In this document: positions 12,736-15,139 of the stretch, one piece after another
Layout: every line of letters starts with the position of its first letter
Position numbering within the stretch: the stretch's first letter is position 1
DNA from: an uncultured Pseudomonadota bacterium
GTDB taxonomy: Bacteria; Myxococcota_A; Polyangia; HGW-17
Reading direction: 5' to 3'
Assembly (NCBI GenBank): GCA_938004375.1
Contig: CALKWH010000355.1
Span: forward strand, 1-15,139
DNA: 15,139 bases
Position numbers and translations under genes: made by a program
Notes under the pieces: model-generated
What the model was told of the DNA's origin: nothing
Database searches by the model: none
Seen by the model: the letters and a program-made list of their open reading frames with translations, nothing else

Positions 12736-15071
12736 TATTTGGGCAACTGGATCTTCGAGGCGTCAACCTGCTCGATGGCGTCGGGCGGGAACTTGCCCTC
12801 GAGAGTTTTGAGGACCTCGAGGCCCTTGGGGCTCTGTTGGTTGAGCTGGAAGGCGGCGTTGAGCCCCTGCCGGATGAGGTTCCACTGCCGGTCCTTGACG
12901 GCTGCGTCGAGCTGGGAGGCCAGCAGGTCATCCACTTCCTTCTCGAGCCCGGGCAGGGCCTTGACCATGGCCTTGTCAGGCTTCTTGACGGTGGGCATGA
13001 CTGCCTTGAGCTTCAGCAGCACGGTGACCGCGCAGACCTTCTGGTCGTTGGGTTCCACGATCCGCTTCTCGGCGACGAGCGCCTTGAGCGACTCGAAAAG
13101 CGGCTTCGCCTCGTTCTCTTCGGGCAACCCGCAGAAAGTCGCAATGGGATAGATCGGCAGGAGTTCGACGATCTCCGCAGGGACCTCTTCCTTCTTCAAT
13201 TTTTTGATCGTGACCACCAACTCCTGGAACTTCAGGGCGGCGGGCGACGGCTGTTCGGCGATCTTGAAGGCGACGAGGCGATCGGCGACCCGGATGAGCA
13301 GGTCGAGCTCCTTGCGACGGGTGGAGAGATAGCCGCGCGAGAGTGCGGTGCGTACGAAGTGGTCCTTCTCCTTCTTGAGTGCCTCGGCCTGGGCTGCATC
13401 GCCCTTCTTCTCGGCGCTCATGATGAGCTCGGCCGCGGAGGTGCCGTCGCCCTCCTCGCCCGCCGGGACCAGTTTCTGGGCGTCGATGGCGCGGCGCGCC
13501 TCGGCGAGCAGGTCGGCCGCGGCCTTGTCGACCAACATGAACTGTGGCTTGGGCGCAGGCTTGACCTCGAGCATCAGGGCCTCGAGCTTCTGGAACGGCT
13601 CGCCTGAGAACAAAGGTTTGTACATGACCGTGTTGTAGCCGTAGACGCCTCCGGCGGCGCCACCGGCGAGGATGAAGATGAAGAGGATCCCGAGGATCAG
13701 GCTGGTCTTCTTGCGCTTCTGGGCGGCCTGGGTCTCGGCGACTTCGCGCTTCTGTTCGGCGGCTTTCAGATCCTCGACGCGCACGGCCTGGAACACGCCC
13801 GTCTGCCCCGTGCGGACGGAGAACTTCCGGCGATCGTCCACCGAGAGTTCCTCGGCTCCGTCGCGGTATCGGTCCTCCAAGCTCTTTTCCTTGTCGGAGA
13901 TGGCGCCGGTTCCCTTCTCTACCTTCATGAGGTCGTCGGCCTTGACCGCGGCCTCTTCCTTGGCTTCCTCGCCCTTCTTGAACCACAGGGTCTCGCGGAA
14001 ACCGCCCTTCTGGCGACGGCGCGGCGACTTCTTGTCCCCGTCGTCCGCGTCGGCCTCGGGGGCCGCCGGCGCGGCAGTTGCGTTCGCCGGCGCGGGCACG
14101 GTGGCGGCCACTGCCGCCGGCGCATGGGCCATGGCGGACGGTGCGACCGGCGTCGCGCTCTTCGGGTTCGTCAGGCTGACGGGCGCGGCGGCGGACGACC
14201 CCGGCGAGGAGACGGCGGCAGCCGGGGCCAGGGCCGGGGCCGCTGCCGCCGGCGCGGAGGCGGCCGGGCGGGCCAGCAGACCCTGCAGGTCCTGGAGGAG
14301 ACTGGCGTAATTCGGGTAGCGCTGCCGCGGATCCTTGGCCACCGCCTTGGCGATGACGGCGTCAAGAGCGGGCGGCAATTGGAGGTCCGGACGGGCCTGG
14401 CTGGCCGGCGCCGGATTATCGTGTTTGTGCCGCTGCAGCAGGACGTTCGGATCGGCATCGACGTAAGGCGGAATGCCGGTGACGATGTAGTAGAAAATCA
14501 GGCCCAGGCTGTAAATGTTGGCCGGCAGCCCCGGATCCGCACCGTTGGCCTGCTCGGGCGCCATGAACCAGGGATTGCCGAACACGCCGGCCGCGACCTG
14601 ACGGGCCAGACCGAAATTGGCCAGATAGACGGCACCGGCTGCGTCGAGGTGGATGTTGGTGGGCTCCAGTTCGCGGTGGAACACACCCTGGGCCGCGGCG
14701 ACCTGCAGGGCCTCGCAGATCCGTCCCATCACGGTGATCGCGTCCGGCAGGGCCAGGACCCCCTGTCCGATGCGGGCGGTGAGAGTCGGCCCCGGGGGCG
14801 GGACCGTGACGGCGAAGAGCCGCTGGTCGGGAAGCACGTTCAAATACAGGACCGGCAGGATCCCCGGCTTCAGTTGCGCGATGGTCGTGATCTCCTGGCG
14901 CGCGCGCGCCACCAGTTCCGGCGTCGGCAGCGCCGTCGGCTGGGAGATGAACAGCAGGGCCGGCTGCCCGGTCTGCTGGTCCGTGCATTGATAAAAATCG
15001 CCGTAAGGCCGTTGCTCGACCATGTCACCCAGCGCGAAACGCCCATCGAGTACGTATTGTTGTGCAGCCAT
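12735..15071 (-). CDS. Membrane-anchored Ser/Thr-kinase-fold pseudokinase
   Basis: The 778-residue protein (from ATG 15071) has a cytoplasmic kinase fold (about 7-268), a Pro/Ala linker (270-338), a charged Lys/Glu-rich juxtamembrane part, one transmembrane helix (about 457-479) and a helical exterior domain of some 300 residues. The architecture is that of Hanks-type receptor kinases. The fold is clear from 'GVFHRELEPTNI', 'YLANFGLA', 'FMAPEQ', 'NIYSLG' and 'DPRQRYP'. The catalytic elements are lost: no glycine-rich loop, no VAIK lysine ('LLFIS' instead), HRD reads HRE (Glu134), the catalytic-loop Lys reads Glu136, DFG reads NFG (Asn152), and the subdomain IX Asp reads Asn185. It should therefore be a scaffold or sensor rather than a phosphotransferase. 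ATG 15071 is preferred over GTG 15077 because GGAG lies five bases before it. It is transcribed with the downstream lipoprotein, which shares the exterior compartment. Confidence 0.9.
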   Translation of the reverse strand: MAAQQYVLDGRFALGDMVEQRPYGDFYQCTDQQTGQPALLFISQPTALPTPELVARARQEITTIAQLKPGILPVLYLNVLPDQRLFAVTVPPPGPTLTARIGQGVLALPDAITVMGRICEALQVAAAQGVFHRELEPTNIHLDAAGAVYLANFGLARQVAAGVFGNPWFMAPEQANGADPGLPANIYSLGLIFYYIVTGIPPYVDADPNVLLQRHKHDNPAPASQARPDLQLPPALDAVIAKAVAKDPRQRYPNYASLLQDLQGLLARPAASAPAAAAPALAPAAAVSSPGSSAAAPVSLTNPKSATPVAPSAMAHAPAAVAATVPAPANATAAPAAPEADADDGDKKSPRRRQKGGFRETLWFKKGEEAKEEAAVKADDLMKVEKGTGAISDKEKSLEDRYRDGAEELSVDDRRKFSVRTGQTGVFQAVRVEDLKAAEQKREVAETQAAQKRKKTSLILGILFIFILAGGAAGGVYGYNTVMYKPLFSGEPFQKLEALMLEVKPAPKPQFMLVDKAAADLLAEARRAIDAQKLVPAGEEGDGTSAAELIMSAEKKGDAAQAEALKKEKDHFVRTALSRGYLSTRRKELDLLIRVADRLVAFKIAEQPSPAALKFQELVVTIKKLKKEEVPAEIVELLPIYPIATFCGLPEENEAKPLFESLKALVAEKRIVEPNDQKVCAVTVLLKLKAVMPTVKKPDKAMVKALPGLEKEVDDLLASQLDAAVKDRQWNLIRQGLNAAFQLNQQSPKGLEVLKTLEGKFPPDAIEQVDASKIQLPK

Positions 15072-15076
15072 ATACA

Positions 15077-15080
15077 CTCC
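15077..15080 (-). promoter_or_regulatory. Ribosome binding site deciding the pseudokinase start
   Basis: GGAG on the minus strand lies five bases before ATG 15071. It abuts or overlaps the alternative GTG at 15077 and so rules that start out. Confidence 0.6.
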
Positions 15081-15117
15081 GAACAGTATTGAGATAGGTT
15101 CCGAATAAGAGCCTCAG

Positions 15118-15123
15118 CTTATA
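15118..15123 (-). promoter_or_regulatory. Possible -10 box of the pseudokinase operon
   Basis: TATAAG on the minus strand lies 47 bases before ATG 15071 in an AT-rich stretch. A matching -35 would fall at or beyond the window edge, so it cannot be judged. Confidence 0.2.
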
Positions 15124-15139
15124 CCCAAATTAGAAAAAA

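Noticed and set aside
12725..12931. N-terminal extension of the NTF2-like lipoprotein
   Set aside because: It overlaps the pseudokinase gene in another frame and would hide the signal peptide and the good ribosome site at 12730-12735.
13980..14280. Pro/Ala-rich repeats in the pseudokinase linker as a DNA repeat array
   Set aside because: The repetition is only amino-acid bias of a flexible linker; no regular DNA unit is seen.
12735..15071. Calling the kinase-fold protein an active Ser/Thr kinase
   Set aside because: The catalytic Asp, the metal-binding Asp, the VAIK Lys and the catalytic-loop Lys are all replaced.

Overview
The window is GC-rich bacterial DNA with tightly packed genes. It encodes four predicted lipoproteins, a soluble PAS hybrid histidine kinase, a Ser/Thr-kinase-fold membrane protein, an Asp/Ala-rich tether behind a lipobox and an FG-GAP surface protein. 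This style suggests a Gram-negative predatory-type or complex deltaproteobacterial lineage (Myxococcota, Bradymonadia or similar). That is inference from gene style; there is no rRNA or other phylogenetic marker beyond coaE.

Left part, plus strand (1-6055). A large secreted protein, cut by the left edge, carries Ig/FN3-like cysteine-rich domains followed by seven FG-GAP blades. It is followed by a 56-residue peptide that looks like a leader-plus-core (RiPP-type) precursor with a YxxPxI motif and two Cys. Next comes a small Ser/His (ER/SipW-type) S26 signal-peptidase-like protein, whose gene overlaps coaE (dephospho-CoA kinase) by four bases. Two lipoproteins follow, also overlapping by four bases, that look like diverged tandem paralogues. 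A marked AT-rich block (about 961-2900) covers the propeller half of the surface protein, the small peptide and the catalytic start of the peptidase. Its left edge falls exactly on the domain boundary of the surface protein.

Right part, minus strand (15071 down to 6058). A membrane pseudokinase and a lipoprotein form one operon (10-base gap). A three-PAS hybrid histidine kinase and a 544-residue protein that may be an endonuclease form a second pair (15-base gap). An exported CocE/NonD (S15) family hydrolase follows and ends two bases from the convergent plus-strand lipoprotein gene. A perfect -35 box and two adjacent palindromes lie just upstream of the histidine kinase gene.

The most interesting items are the peptide plus S26 peptidase cassette inside the compositional island, the pseudokinase that has lost every catalytic signature yet keeps the fold and membrane architecture, and the unrecognised nuclease-like gene coupled to the histidine kinase. 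No tRNA, rRNA, CRISPR array, insertion sequence or transposase was seen. No stretch over about 215 bases lacks a gene.
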